From Litsea cubeba (taxonomy: Eukaryota > Streptophyta > Magnoliopsida > Laurales > Lauraceae), in contig CM022947.1 of NCBI GenBank assembly GCA_012931725.1, forward strand, positions 18,793,554 through 18,857,553: DNA of 64,000 nucleotides. Direction: 5' to 3'. A program made the position numbers and the translations under genes. The notes below the pieces were generated by a model, which had not been told where the DNA came from, did no database searches, and saw only the letters and a list, made by a program, of their open reading frames with translations. This document shows positions 25,401 through 33,824 of the stretch, one piece after another (position 1 is the first letter of the stretch; each line of letters starts with the position of its first letter).

Positions 25401-28400
25401 AAAAAATAATAATAATAATAATAATAATAAAACAAGTAACAACTAAAATTATGATTCAGGTTAAAAAATAAGAAAATAAGCAACAATGTTGCCTTCAGTT
25501 GTTTGGTTATACAGTATTAATCTTTTTTGCAAGATTCTGAGCATACATACATGTCACCATAAAGCATTGCATAACATGTGCACATTTAAATGGGAAACAA
25601 TGAAACAATCATGCTTGATAACACGGGAACTCAAAAATAAGAAACCAACAAAAAATTAAAATGATGCAAATGACACTAAGATGATAATTAGGAGCATAAA
25701 AAGGATTTCAAGGCAAGTCTGAATTATTAAACTGTGTTTTCATGACTACATTTTGCTACAGTTAAGTTTTGGATGAAACTTGAAAGGACTATGACCTAAA
25801 GGCTCCATATCACATCGAGAAATTTTAACCTTCTAATGGGCATTTGTCAAAGGATGCCTTGCATGTACAGTACTCTAGAAATTCCCAACAAAGAGAGCAT
25901 GACTGGTTATTGGATTCTAAAGGCTAGAACGTGTTATATCACAACAGGATACTCATGTCCCGGATTCAATTATTGCATGTAAGTTCTATTTATAAGACAA
26001 CCACTTAAGTTATTATCTAGAGCAAATTGAACTACAGTGGGAATTTCAGGACAGGGTAGAGGATGTACCCTCGTGGGGGTTAATACCCTTCCAACAAAGA
26101 GGGAGGGCGTTACGAGCAATGATATTCCAAGCAACAATTTAGTCCATTTGGAAGGGAGAAAACAAAAGCATAGTTAAACACCAAGAACGTCCAATCGGAG
26201 AGGTTTTTTACCTCATCAAGGCAAGGCTGCATTGTGGGCAGCTGCTAGGGAGTATCAAGGTTTTAGACCAGTGACTATTGGCTGGTCAGGAAGCTTTGTT
26301 GGTGGGTGGAGCAAAATAAAAAGATAGAAAAGTAAGGTGGTCAATCCAGGGGAAGGTTGCTTCAAATTTAGTGTGGACAGATTCACAGAACATCAGTAGG
26401 CAAACCAAAACCTACAGGAATAAGCGGAGAGTCAAGGAAGAGCAAATGGAAGATACTTGTTTCTTTTGAGGGACTGGCAGGTTGCAAAAGGTCAAATGAT
26501 GCAGAGGCACTGGTTTCTCCAAGCACTAAAGTCTGTATCGGAGAGGTTTTGCCGACCATGGATGAAAAAAGCGCTACGTGGCGGCCGATATATCGGCCGT
26601 GGCGGGGGATACCGCCACGCCACGGCCGAAATATCGGCCGTCGCATCCGTAGCGGCCGCTACAAAGCGTGGCGGCCGCTACGTATCCTTTTTTTTTTTTT
26701 TTGCCGGGGGATACCCCCGGACCCCCTCTGCGAAGCGCATGTTTTTGAGAAAGTGGCAATCAAAAAGACAAAAGGATCATACTTGACCATGATAGCTAAG
26801 ACTCTTTTGCTGGTTGTCTTTCCATTTTTGTGCTTGGACGTCTATTATTATCATAACTTGCTAGATAAGATATTAAACCTGTTTAATTATGTTTGAAATT
26901 GTATAGTAGTAAAGATATAGTTACCTATTACTACTAGATTTCAAATTGGTCTTAATTAAATTATTTAATAAAGAACCCTCATTGTGCTGGTGACTAAGGT
27001 ATTCCTATTTCCTTCACTAACTCTCTACTCTGTCATTTTTAAATTGGTGTTGAATGTTGATTATTGATCACTTCATAACTTCATAGTTCATTCACTTCAT
27101 TGAATTTGAACCTTGAATGTTGAAGTATTGATATTTAATTATTCAATGTTCATTAATGAGTAATGACCTAACTCTTAAGTCTTATGCCTTTATTTCATGT
27201 TCTAGTTTTTTTTTTTTTTTATGAGCTTTCCATTACTTTCTAAGTAAGTATGACTAAGAAACATGAATACATGTGAAAAAACTAATCATTACTATTATTT
27301 TCTATTTATACAGCGATACAGGACTTCATATATTGAGGGCACCGCTACGCCCCTTTTCTTACTTTTGCAAAAGAACCACATATTCTTTCATTTTACAATT
27401 TTCTGGATTTTCTGGAATTTTTTCAGATTTTTTAGGCAATTTTTTCAAATCGCACCGCTACGCCGCTACGTATCGCCCGCTTCGTAGCGGTTTGGCGGCG
27501 GGCCGCTACCGCTATTTTCATCCTTGTTGCCGACTTCAAGGTTATCATCGAAGGAAGCTTCAGAAACACCATGGAATGGTTGAAGCGAAAAGAGTCAACC
27601 TTGGAGACTTGCCTTTGTTCTAAGAGAGTATGGGAGTTGGGAACAAGAATAGCAGTCCCCTTCTCTCGTGTACAGTCACCTTTTGAGAGAGGCAAATGAA
27701 GAAGAATACTAAAGTATAGTCTGCAAAATCATGAATATCTTCTTCATTCTTGCAAAAAAAAAAAAAAACTACCACACTGTAATTGTTTCCTTCTTCTAGC
27801 ACTCTTTTTGAACTCATATAACTTTCTTAGGGTCTGTTTGTTTCATGTAATTGAAAACCTAGGATAGTAATTTTATAAATGGTTAATAACCAAAGATGAA
27901 TATCCAAAAATGACCATCAAATAACCTCCCCTTTAACGGAAATTGAATCAGAGGAAGATGGGAAATGAATACCCAGCCATCGCCCTAGAAAAGTCAAGTA
28001 ATTCTATAAGTGGTTAATAACCAAAGATGAATATCCAAAAATGACCATCAAATAACCTCCCCTTTAATGGAAATTGAATCAAAGGAAGATGGGAAATGAA
28101 TACCCAGCCATCGCCCTAGAAAGTCAAGATCCCATCTACGTCTCCACCTTTATGTCCTTCCTTCACCCCTCACCCCATATCCTTCACCCCTACTTCTTTA
28201 ATAATCCTTCACTGGAGCTCATCTCACCATGAATACCTATGTACTCAATTTATATGTATTTTATGCAAGCAAACAAGCCCTTAACAATCAGGTTTACCAA
28301 CCAACCAAGACCACTATCGCCCATTAGATCTCATGTTTGTACATGAACTATGCTACCAATCCCTGAGACTTCCTCCACAATAGATGTCTTTACCTTTTCT

Positions 28401-29097
28401 CCTGATATTTTTGCCAATCATCCCTTGGTTTGGTTCAAACTGATGATGTAACTAAATAAAGATCTTACGCATTTTGAGTGGCAACCACCATGAGCTAAAG
28501 AACAAATACATGACAAGAGAGATTATGGAGAGAAGGAAAGAGAGTATCACATCTGCCTGTCTACACATGACAGTGACAGAGCCATTTCAAGCCATAATAA
28601 TCCATGCAGTATAAATCCAACATCCATCAAACAAAAATACCATGACATTCCATATCCGCAAACATCATCAGCTCACAAAAAAAAAATCTAAATATATAAC
28701 ACCACTTGCAGAGACAAGGAGAATTAGCAGTAAAAGACAATACCTCATGCCCATCATGGCAAGATAGCGAGCAAGCTATGCAAACACCAGCATTCCCATT
28801 GGGAGTGCAAGTCAAGCATGAGAAAATCGCTTGTCTCTTCATATATCCTTTCGAATAAGTACACTCCTTGCCCTCATCCCCTCCCAATACCAAATCAGCT
28901 TCCTATGTAGGGTTTTATTTTTTTCCCCCAAGCAACATCAAAAGCGCAAAATCATCAATAAACACAGACAGTGAAAAAAATCCCCCAAACACCAAAGTGA
29001 AGAACAGATAAATTACCAATTCCTGTTCTTCAACCCCCTTGATGTACTCTTCGATCGTCACCGTCTGATCGATCTCGTCCTCGAACACTTCTGCCAT
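5319..29097 (-). CDS. UBR7-type UBR-box/PHD-finger protein
   Basis: Four minus-strand exons (29097-29017, 28902-28744, 6959-6699, 6005-5319) join in phase 0 with GT-AG introns and give 396 residues. Residues 1-27 are an acidic N-terminus. About 28-140 form a Cys/His-rich zf-UBR box (CTYSKGYMKRQAIFSC through FRCDCGNSKFG). About 130-195 is a PHD-like finger (YCTCGRPYPD, CCICEDWFHENHLG, FICQEC). A conserved C-terminal block (LCRCSTCADFY, LNGIADMKNELRSFL) follows. In the family, UBR7 proteins are nuclear, bind modified proteins and histone tails, and act as candidate E3 ubiquitin ligases. The UBR box is split by a 21.8 kb intron. The expected last exon (about 35 basic residues) is not seen; without splicing the frame stops three codons later, at 5307. 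No stop or frameshift is seen in the exons. Confidence 0.9.
6699..6959 (-). CDS. UBR7 exon 3 (second half of UBR box, PHD start)
   Basis: Eighty-seven codons, IVELWTKRKFRCDCGNSKF to GLESIEE. It supplies the remaining UBR-box ligands and the first PHD cysteines (YCTCGRPYPDPD, MIQCCICEDWFHENHLG). The acceptor is gaataag before 6959 and the donor is gttggc at 6698. Intron 3 is 693 bp. Confidence 0.93.
7659..9300 (+). repeat. Athila 5' LTR
   Basis: Direct repeat of 23273-24876. It contains four or five copies of the motif atatgccatg at about 8621, 8731, 8803 and 8893. Two ORFs of 100 and 81 codons occur in both LTRs but look like chance ORFs in LTR sequence. The LTR is flanked on the left by AGGTT. 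Confidence 0.95.
9307..9324 (+). promoter_or_regulatory. Athila primer binding site (tRNA-Asp)
   Basis: The sequence tgacgccgttgccgggga, six bases after the LTR, is complementary to the 3' end of plant tRNA-Asp (family form TGGCGCC...) with one mismatch at the third base. This is where minus-strand DNA synthesis would be primed. Confidence 0.85.
9533..12140 (+). pseudogene. Athila gag and protease region, frameshifted
   Basis: The open parts are 9533-9865, 9868-10836 and 10473-12140. The gag core (LPNEDPYLQIKEFFELC, IWLNSLDAGSINSW) lies at 9885-10380. A zinc knuckle of form CX2CX4HX4C (CAICSHTNHTTEC) is at about 10538. An aspartic-protease-like segment ALLDLGSSINLLP is at about 11515, with D-L-G in place of D-T/S-G, as is usual for this lineage. 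Frame breaks lie near 9860 and 10470 (the latter in an A run) and at the 3' stop at 12140. It would make the capsid and process the polyprotein. Confidence 0.88.
12194..13849 (+). CDS. Athila reverse transcriptase and RNase H (pol part 1)
   Basis: The open frame covers RT motifs CIDYRKLNTVTRKDHFPLP (about 12590), GYSGYNQIPI, RMPFGLCNAPATFQ and the catalytic FMDD at about 12890. RNase H follows from about 13330 (LMCDASDNALGAVLG, YTDHAALKYLL). The frame ends because the chromovirus inserted at 13850. Without that insertion it would read on into the integrase at 20362. The link to the upstream protease frame is broken at about 12140. Confidence 0.92.
13850..14211 (-). repeat. Chromovirus 3' LTR
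   Basis: 362 bp copy of 19995-20356. In element orientation it is preceded by a purine-rich tract (ccggggagagt at about 14212-14222). The integrase-chromodomain frame ends about 50 bases inside this LTR. Confidence 0.93.
14160..15266 (-). CDS. Chromovirus integrase core and chromodomain
   Basis: The frame covers the DDE core from about KMAHFIPC on: D in IVSDRDTKFMS, E in GQTEVVNRSL. The GPFKVLKKLSSNAYTLELP segment follows, then a chromodomain (IIDVLDDQIVSTRRGGF, FLVRWQNRP, ATWITATDF) near residues 287-335. Chromodomains of this group are thought to bind histone marks and steer integration. The frame is separated from RT-RNase H by a break near 15235 in an A run. The last 17 codons lie inside the 3' LTR. 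Confidence 0.92.
   Translation of the reverse strand: MIPSSLLLIVFSKMAHFIPCNTTSDAYKVAQLFFKEVVRLHGLPKTIVSDRDTKFMSYFWKTLWMTAKTKLHFSTAYHPQTDGQTEVVNRSLGQLLRCLVRDHITTWDQILPMAEFAYNNSVNRSTGISPFEAVTGVRPLLPIDLVPLPVEARPCAEADNFIKHMQQIHDEVRRHIAASNDSYKAHADKRRRFLEFSEGDMVMVRIHPDRLPPGANKKLHPRNTGPFKVLKKLSSNAYTLELPSDIGISPTFNVADLTLYRGHDNEDDSDEQLITLPAVPPPPDKIIDVLDDQIVSTRRGGFQKFLVRWQNRPVSDATWITATDFQRLNPDLYERYQAINSPESSSFKPGRVDAVRSLSKTGTHNRKP
15329..16891 (-). CDS. Chromovirus reverse transcriptase-RNase H
   Basis: RT motifs in order: WRMCVDSRAINKIT, FSKIDLRSGYHQIRI, MPFGLSNAPSTFMR, and the catalytic VVYFDDILIYSK at about 16510. RNase H begins at about 16070 (FEVACDASQVGIGGVLSQ) and includes LYSDHEALKHI. The frame runs on into the start of the integrase zinc-binding domain (HSGGCSGHLGRDK) and is then disturbed by single-base breaks near 15446, 15400 and 15354. 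Confidence 0.92.
   Translation of the reverse strand: MLRGYIRESLSPCAVPALLTPKKDGSWRMCVDSRAINKITVKYRFPIPRLDDMLDLMNSASVFSKIDLRSGYHQIRIRPGDEWKTAFKTKDGLYEWLVMPFGLSNAPSTFMRVMNQLLNPFIGKFVVVYFDDILIYSKSKREHLDHLKSIFELLRRERFYANLKKCTFMSHSVIFLGFVVSSKGIAMDPSKIQAILDWPVPQTLTEVRSFHGLATFYKRFIRDFSSIMAPITNCMKQGEFKWTSAATRAFGEIKSLITEAPVLRLPDFNKVFEVACDASQVGIGGVLSQEGHPIAFFSEKLSDAKRRYSIYDLEFYAVVQALRYWRHYLVGNDFVLYSDHEALKHIQSQQHVSDRRIKWSSFLQQYTFSLRHKAGKENIVADALSRRKHLLTTMAVTVTGFDQIKHEYPNDKDFGIIFADFLNGNKDKHPHYSLHDGFLFRGNKLCLPATSIREHVVRELHSGGCSGHLGRDKTLTLVDDRFLLAAHAVLVISICERCRTCQLAKGNKKNTGFISAIAYS
16917..18896 (-). CDS. Chromovirus Gag-protease
   Basis: A 659-codon frame starting MATRTGQNFRGRL. The gag core includes LLDWLTSIEDYFTWY (about residue 116) and IWWKNIDDHN. 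A zinc knuckle CHSCKNRGHYAREC (CX2CX4HX4C) lies at about residue 350. The protease-like segment AIIDGGSAMSVIS is at about residue 450. The frame ends at 16917, a few codons after the connection to RT, because of one extra base in a T run (plus strand about 16925). It would form the capsid and cut the polyprotein. Confidence 0.9.
   Translation of the reverse strand: MATRTGQNFRGRLSDIQRDDCIRDLYERVDALQLTVNELAKAPSNPHGESSSTSGSHSHHLENIPRESIQEFFQRLFADRAADNFPPGPRQDDLSRKIKLEVAEFSGQGDARALLDWLTSIEDYFTWYHIEDPQRVAFVKMKLKGPARIWWKNIDDHNVQMGRPPITRWEIMKERLEDKFLPSDYIDSFNSELINLQQGSMTIDEYTHKFHELCIRCKSNEDDRLMVTRYRERLRPDIQDKLAVFDFATVDAISSKARRVEQTLRQHPGRRFGNQAGEPYKKGPDSTFNRTPQQGFRPPSNQPQNQLQRQPQASPQGPQNPQLNQKWTPNQNNARGTGIIAKRDIVCHSCKNRGHYARECPHRNLHCDGEPYDDEQYDEEIEVEKPDAQFPTDPESALEVYTADDDSPLLFLHRRLLVADGIEEDDENQAPIFRTRVTCKGRACNAIIDGGSAMSVISKDAVDKLQLPTIKHPRPYRVAWVNDYSIPVNRQCIVPLKMGSYEDNVKCDVIPMNVAHILFGRPWLRRLKVITDHSDNTYTFKWNGRQIQLKPMATPFSVKQSTHTASPHILTMRKFEVESQEQGVMYALVTRQVTESSKNSTPSPPQEVQPLLDEFSDLIPDELPNELPPMRDIQHAIDLTPGASLPNLRAYRMSPSETC
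18897..19979 (-). other. Chromovirus leader
   Basis: About 1.1 kb between primer site and gag start. It holds two long T runs on the plus strand (about 18920-18952 and 19373-19400) and a G-rich, repetitive stretch at 19490-19930. Plus-strand ORFs here are antisense to the element and unlikely to be genes. Confidence 0.6.
19980..19993 (-). promoter_or_regulatory. Chromovirus primer binding site (tRNA-iMet)
   Basis: Just after the 5' LTR the minus strand reads ttggtatcagagc, complementary to the 3' end of initiator methionine tRNA, the usual primer for chromoviruses. Confidence 0.85.
19995..20356 (-). repeat. Chromovirus 5' LTR
   Basis: 362 bp, TGATGCAGTC...TTGCGTCA in element orientation, matching 13850-14211. 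The minus strand leads directly into the primer binding site. Confidence 0.93.
20357..21570 (+). CDS. Athila integrase (pol part 2)
   Basis: A complete HHCC zinc-binding N-terminus is visible (H and H in HCHSKSCEGHFGG, C and C in CLSCDRCQRMG), followed by the DDE core: D in WGIDFMGPFP, D in IISDGGSHFK, E in GQVEVSNREI. The C-terminal part includes a GPFEVTQVFEHGAIEI segment. The frame is in phase with the RNase H part upstream of the chromovirus insertion. The protein would insert element cDNA into the genome. The frame stops at 21570. Confidence 0.92.
21571..23272 (+). other. Athila 3' non-coding region and polypurine tract
   Basis: No ORF of note; the env-like ORF found in some Athila elements is not recognisable. 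The phrases actgggaggtagccc (about 21611) and ttggggacaatg (about 21770) are usual in this lineage. The polypurine tract is tttgggggaatt just before the 3' LTR at 23273. Confidence 0.8.
23273..24876 (+). repeat. Athila 3' LTR
   Basis: Nearly identical to 7659-9300. A deletion of about 37 bp at about 24504 removed one atatgccatg motif present in the 5' LTR. It is followed by the target duplication AGGTT (24877-24881). Confidence 0.95.
24882..26548. other. UBR7 intron, AT-rich
   Basis: No gene seen. It contains an (AAT)n microsatellite at about 25405-25430. The rest is ordinary AT-rich intron with no repeat that I recognise. Confidence 0.55.
26557..27526. mobile_element. Non-autonomous hAT element in UBR7 intron
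   Basis: The ends are catggatgaaaaaagcg on the left and, inverted, caaggatgaaaatagcg on the right. They are flanked by a perfect 8 bp TSD TTGCCGAC (26549-26556 and 27527-27534). Eight-base TSDs and CA-starting TIRs are hallmarks of the hAT superfamily. Both ends carry GC-rich subterminal repeats of the type cgctacg, including the palindrome gtagcggccgctac. No transposase is present. A T run lies at 26689-26702. The middle is AT-rich. Confidence 0.88.
27866..28128. repeat. 131 bp tandem duplication in UBR7 intron
   Basis: Two adjacent copies (27866-27996 and 27997-28128) share long identical stretches such as aaccaaagatgaatatcc and acccagccatcgccctag, with about five differences. Non-coding. 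Confidence 0.85.
28744..28902 (-). CDS. UBR7 exon 2 (first half of UBR box)
   Basis: Fifty-three codons beginning EADLVLGGDEGKEC and ending CSLSCHDGHE. Four cysteine pairs and the HDGH of the UBR zinc cluster are present. The acceptor is catag before 28902 and the donor is gtattg at 28743. The next exon is 21.8 kb away. Confidence 0.92.
29017..29097 (-). CDS. UBR7 exon 1
   Basis: Twenty-seven codons starting MAEVFEDEIDQTVTIEEYI. The ATG at 29097-29095 is chosen because the upstream in-frame codons are not ATG and the peptide matches the usual UBR7 start. The donor is gtaatt at 29016; intron 1 is 114 bp (29016-28903). Confidence 0.9.
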
Positions 29098-29972
29098 TTC
29101 GAGCAAACAGAGAGGATTAGAAGCAGGTACGAAGGAAATGGAAGGAAATCCAGATGGGTTTTCTGCAATTTGAAGGAGAGGGCTTTTTGTAATTTAAGGA
29201 AAACTAGTGTGGATAAAAATAGAATCCTTGGTGGCTTCCCTAGGAGAAGAATCCAATGTTGTGGAAAGAGGGAGGAGGGGGGCGGGGCGTCTGGAGAAAC
29301 CCTAGACTAATCCATGGAAATTGATGGTGTTTGGAGGAAAGGAATCAAGAGAAAATGAAAGATAAAAAGTGGGTTTGGAGTTTGAGAGGAGTTTTGGGTG
29401 TTGGGAAACTGAAAGATGATGGTGTATTGGACCTTTTTTTAAGGGGGTTTTGGGCATGGAGGGTACGGCATTTAAAGGACACTTTCCCGCCACGGAGCTA
29501 AAAAGGGTCCGATGAAAGATTGGAGTGGGGTGGAATTGTGGAAATGGATCTCGTTTCGGTACAAATTGGTGGGACCCACTCTTAGTTGTGGATAATGAGC
29601 TCATCGGCTGCACCAAATATAAACAGGGTTCATGGGGTTATGGACATGGGTCACCTTGTCCGTGTCTAAAGTGATGCATTGCACGGCTCAATAAGGAACT
29701 TCTTGTTCTAACTAGGGACATCAATTGGTTTTTTGGTAAATTTTAGGGAGAGAAATTGTGCAGAGACAGAATGATGGCTATATATTTCCACATGACCTTC
29801 TGCCGAACAATGGGAGTAGGGATGGCAACAGATTGTATTAAATGAGTGGTGCCATCAGCCTCTTACCTGATCCAGGTGGGGGCCATTGACTGGTCTGTGA
29901 GAGACATTGGAGTCAAGTTGGATTAGGATTGTAAATTTGCAAATGGGTATTTGATTATACATTGTCTGAAAG
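29098..29972 (-). promoter_or_regulatory. UBR7 upstream region (5' UTR and promoter)
   Basis: This lies immediately upstream of the UBR7 start codon on the minus strand. No competing ORF with recognisable content is present. A TATA-like tttatattt occurs on the minus strand near 29614, but the distance to the ATG leaves its role uncertain. The promoter position is inferred from gene layout only. Confidence 0.4.
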
Positions 29973-30115
29973 TTTTTTTTTTTTTTTTCTATAGGAGGGT
30001 TTCCAATCCTTTAGGATGGACTAATCCTTTCGGGCCCAGAGGGAAGCAAGTAAACTCCTCAAACCGTGGTTTTAGGCCAACTGAGCTACTTCTCGTGGTT
30101 GTCTCAAGGTCTCTC
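29973..30115 (-). mobile_element. SINE copy, minus strand
   Basis: The T run at 29973-29988 is the poly(A) tail on the minus strand. The minus-strand head tagctcagttgg resembles a pol III A box, and the tail region gggcccgaaaggattagtcc is shared with copies at 46983-48105 and 54637-54815. Confidence 0.65.
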
Positions 30116-30234
30116 ATTTGGTATAAAATGGATATGAAGTCCATTTTTTTATCTAGGAGAAATTTATATTCACATCCAGATCCATGCATATAGATATTGG
30201 ATTCAGGACATTGGAACAGTTGGGTCCCATTCCG

Positions 30235-33200
30235 CAGCGCCGGCCCTACGATTTTTGAAGCCTAAAGCAAAGATTTCAAAGGGGGGGCCCTTATATATTG
30301 TATACGAAAATTAGCTTCCAAAAAATGAGTCATAAATTAATCATTGCCGAAATTCAAAACATATATATAGAAAAATCAATAGTCATTACATCACTTCAAA
30401 TTCATTTAAACACTACTCTTTTAGCATTTTTTGCTGCAAATGTACTAATCAAAGCTGCGTAATCAATCTTATTAACCATGGCCTTCTCAATTGACAACGT
30501 AGCTAATCCATTCAATCTTTCATGTGACATGGTTGACCAAAGGTAAGACTTGATCAACTTTAACTTTGAAAAACTTCTTTCCCCAGAGGCAACTGCAACT
30601 GGTATAGTTAGCAATATTCAGTATGTAATCCATATATTGGGAAAATAATCATCCATCACCTTCAAATAATTGAGCACATCAATTGGCTTTGTTGTTTCTT
30701 TTGACAAAACTTTTTTCAACACTTTCAATTCTGAAAATAAGTCTCTCCCATCAATATCAGAAAGCGCATCCTTGCTCAAAAAAGTTTCAAGATTAGCACA
30801 ATAGGACATCAAAGCTTCATCATCAGTAGCATTTAAATCCTTCAAATCAAACAAAAATCCAAAAGTTTTCTCATATACTTGAAACCGTTCAAACCGGCTT
30901 TGAAGTGATGAAAGAGCTTGATATACAATGTATAAGAAATACTTCACTCTAAAAGATTCTTCAACTGACTGTGTCGCCTCTTCACTATTGTTCTCGTCAA
31001 TTGCTTCTTTCTATATATGATTCGTTTTTCTTGAAATGCCGGCTCAACATTCATTCTAGCTGCAACCTCTTTAGCTTCAATCATGGCCTCTACAAATCTA
31101 GTTTCTCTATACTTTTCAATAAATGCAATAAGCCCTTTCAACTGATCAATAGCAACATCTATGTGCATGTCTTCGTTTTGAAAAACCTTGCTAACGAGAT
31201 TAACAGCAAATAATAGATTGTGCCAAATACTCATGCCAACTAAAAACTCAAAACTCATATTCTGCTAAGGACTCCGCATCATTTTTTATTTTCGAATCTT
31301 CGGTAGTGTGGGCCAATTCAACTATAGCATCTCTTATTTGTGGGGCTTGATATCTTATAACTTTAACACTTTCCACACGACTTTCCCAACGTGTTTCCGA
31401 CAATGGCTTGACCATGAGACCTTCTACGTTATCTTTCAACACTTTCCACCTCTTTGGCGAAGATGAAAATAATAAGTATATTCGTTGTACCACTCCAAAG
31501 AAAGATATAGCCTTAGGACAAGAGTTAGCCATATCACAAATTGCAAGGTTAAGACTATGACAACCACAAGGTGTATAGAATGCTCTAGGATTTATGTTGA
31601 GTACCATATTTTGTACACCCTTGTGTTTTCCTTTCATATTAGATCCATTGTCATATCCTTGTCCTCTTATATTATCAAAATCAAGTTCAAGAGTACTCAA
31701 CGCTTCTTGAAGTATATTGAAAAACCCTAACCCCTTTGTATCTTCCACCTTTAAAAATTCTTAAAAAAAATTCTTCCACCGTTATTGGACTTGTTAAAAC
31801 ATCCACACAACGAATCACAAGAGACATTTGTTCTTCATGGCTTACATCCGGAGTACAATCAAGTATAATCGAGAAATATTTTGCTTCTTTGATTCTTGCA
31901 ATGATTGCATTCTTAATCTCACATGCTAACAATTGTATCAATTCATTTTGAAAAGCCGAAGGTGCTTTTGCATTATTGGATCAAATTCGGCAATCATTTC
32001 AATTATGCTTAAAAAACCTTCATTATTCTCTTGATAAATCTTCTCATTGTCCTCACGAAAAGCTAAATTATTTTTTGCAAGTGTTTTCACCACAGCCATT
32101 GTCCTTCGCAACACCCTTTTCCAATGTTCTTTATTTCTATTGATTTGTTCTTGCACGCTTTTATCAATGGTTTCATTCTTGTGCAATCTCATATCTAATT
32201 CAATCCATTTACTCATGCACATGAGATGCTCATTACTACTTTCATGACTTTTTAACCTTTTACCAATATTTCTCCAATCTTCAAATCCATTATTAGCCAA
32301 TAAAGTATTGTTCCCCTCTTCTTTAAACAACTTACAACAAAAATAAAATACTTTATCCAAAACATCCGAATATACAAGCCATTTTATATCCTGTTTCTCT
32401 CCATTGGATAAATGCCTGATGTAGTGTGTGGAAGAGAAGTGTCTATTAAGATCATCTATAGGATAATTGACATCGTCAACTCTTCTTTTAGAACCCCTTT
32501 CTACAAAAAGTCTCGTAAATTCTGATCCATCTTATCCCAATTACTCGGATCATCAACATTTGAAGGCTAAAATTCTACATTTTGGTCTTCATGTTGACTA
32601 CCATCATTCTCATTGTCATTTTCATTAATCCACTGATTAATTTCCTCATCAAGTGTCTCTTCATGCTCTTCATTTGCTGAATCTATAAATTCTTCATCCT
32701 CAAAATTTTCAACTGGAACTGAATCATCTGATTGTTTCTTAGCAATAACAAACTTATCTAAAGCTCCTGATTGAGATTGAATAAGTGCATCAACTTTTCA
32801 ATTTTTTTTTTCTTTTTTCAGACCCTGAGAGGCACTTTCTAGGATGCATGATTCTAGGAAACAATCTAATGTAGAACTCAAGAACCAACGATCAATCCAA
32901 ATTCAAAAGCTTCAAATTCAGGTAAAATTACCGAGGTTGCGAAACAATAGAGTGCCAGGCTAGCATCAATAACTCAATCAACACCATAAGAGTATCTGTA
33001 AATCATTAAATAAAATAAACAACAATCAACAAATTTGCCAAACATAACCCATCTACAAATTATTTGTATTTTCATAACGTGATGATTCAACTGATTTTTT
33101 TTTCTTCATAATAAGCGAAAGATCATTTGATTCAATTGATATTGTGGTTAAACTTAGTGTACATTTTCTTATCCTTTTATTTTTATAATGAGTTTATTTA

Positions 33201-33816
33201 TACAACAAATTTTTATATAACAAAAAAAATGTTAATCAATAGTCTTGTCCCCTTAAAAGTCAAAAAGATTAAAAGAACAGATAAAAAAAAATAATGGCTC
33301 ATTTTTAAAATATTCTTTGAAACTTGGAAAGGAGAGAATGTTCAATCACCTGATTCGCTTCCCGGCTCGTCGGCACAAAGCGGTGAAACACATATACGGA
33401 AAGTCGAAAACGGTTTTGCTGTCCAAAAACCCAAATTTAATTGGGAATAAGGAGACCCAGTTTTGATTGTGAATAAAGGGAGAGAGAGATAGAGAGAGAG
33501 TATATGATCTTCGAAGTCGAAAGTGAATCGGCATCCAAAACTACTCTATAATAGCCGACCTAATCTTTTTCAATTTCCAAAGTTTTATACTCTTTTTTTT
33601 TTTCATTTTTTTACTTTTAAATATAACACAAAATCATTAATTTAGGGCCCTTTTGTAATGGGCTGTTTAGAAATTGGGTCATTTTTCATGTCTTGGGCAA
33701 CCTTTTTTTATTTTTTACAGACCTATATATTATATGGGCTAAAGAAATTTGGGGCCCCAAAAAATGGACAAAAATTAAGGGCCTAAAGCGGCGGCTTCCT
33801 GGGCTTTAGCCCTCTG
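30235..33816 (-). mobile_element. hAT transposon with decayed transposase
   Basis: The 3582 bp element starts cagcgccggccc and ends (inverted) cagagggctaaagcc. It is flanked by a perfect 8 bp TSD CCATTCCG (30227-30234 and 33817-33824). The transposase is on the minus strand. Subterminal regions share aagcctaaagc-type phrases in inverted orientation. The gene is broken, so this copy cannot move by itself. Confidence 0.9.
30402..32800 (-). pseudogene. hAT transposase (TTF-type / DUF4371 / hATC), broken
   Basis: Read on the minus strand: an acidic N-terminus (EEFIDSANEEHEE), a TTF-like zinc-finger region (SNWDKMDQNLRDF to VFYFCCKLF) at about 32330-32545, a DUF4371-like catalytic region (ILDCTPDVSHEEQMS at about 31860; GQGYDNGSNMKGKHKG at about 31650; CGCHSLNLAICD), and a C-terminal hAT dimerisation block (VASGERSFSKLKLIKSYL) ending at 30402. 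Conserved acidic residues of the DDE-type site are still visible. Stops lie near 32550-32570. A small internal deletion with frame change is at about 31940, and a one-base shift at about 31755. In plants such genes are often annotated as ZMYM1-like or TTF-type proteins. Confidence 0.88.
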
Positions 33817-33824
33817 CCATTCCG

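Larger units (their letters stand above)
6960..28743 (-). other. UBR7 giant intron 2 (21.8 kb)
   Basis: This is defined by the donor at 28743 and the acceptor at 6961-6960. About 17.2 kb is the Athila element with its nested chromovirus, and 970 bp is a hAT element. The remainder is AT-rich intron with an (AAT)n microsatellite and a 131 bp tandem duplication. A run of G at 7023-7035 and a T-rich tract precede exon 3. Bases 6970-7658 hold no other gene that I can see. Confidence 0.85.
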
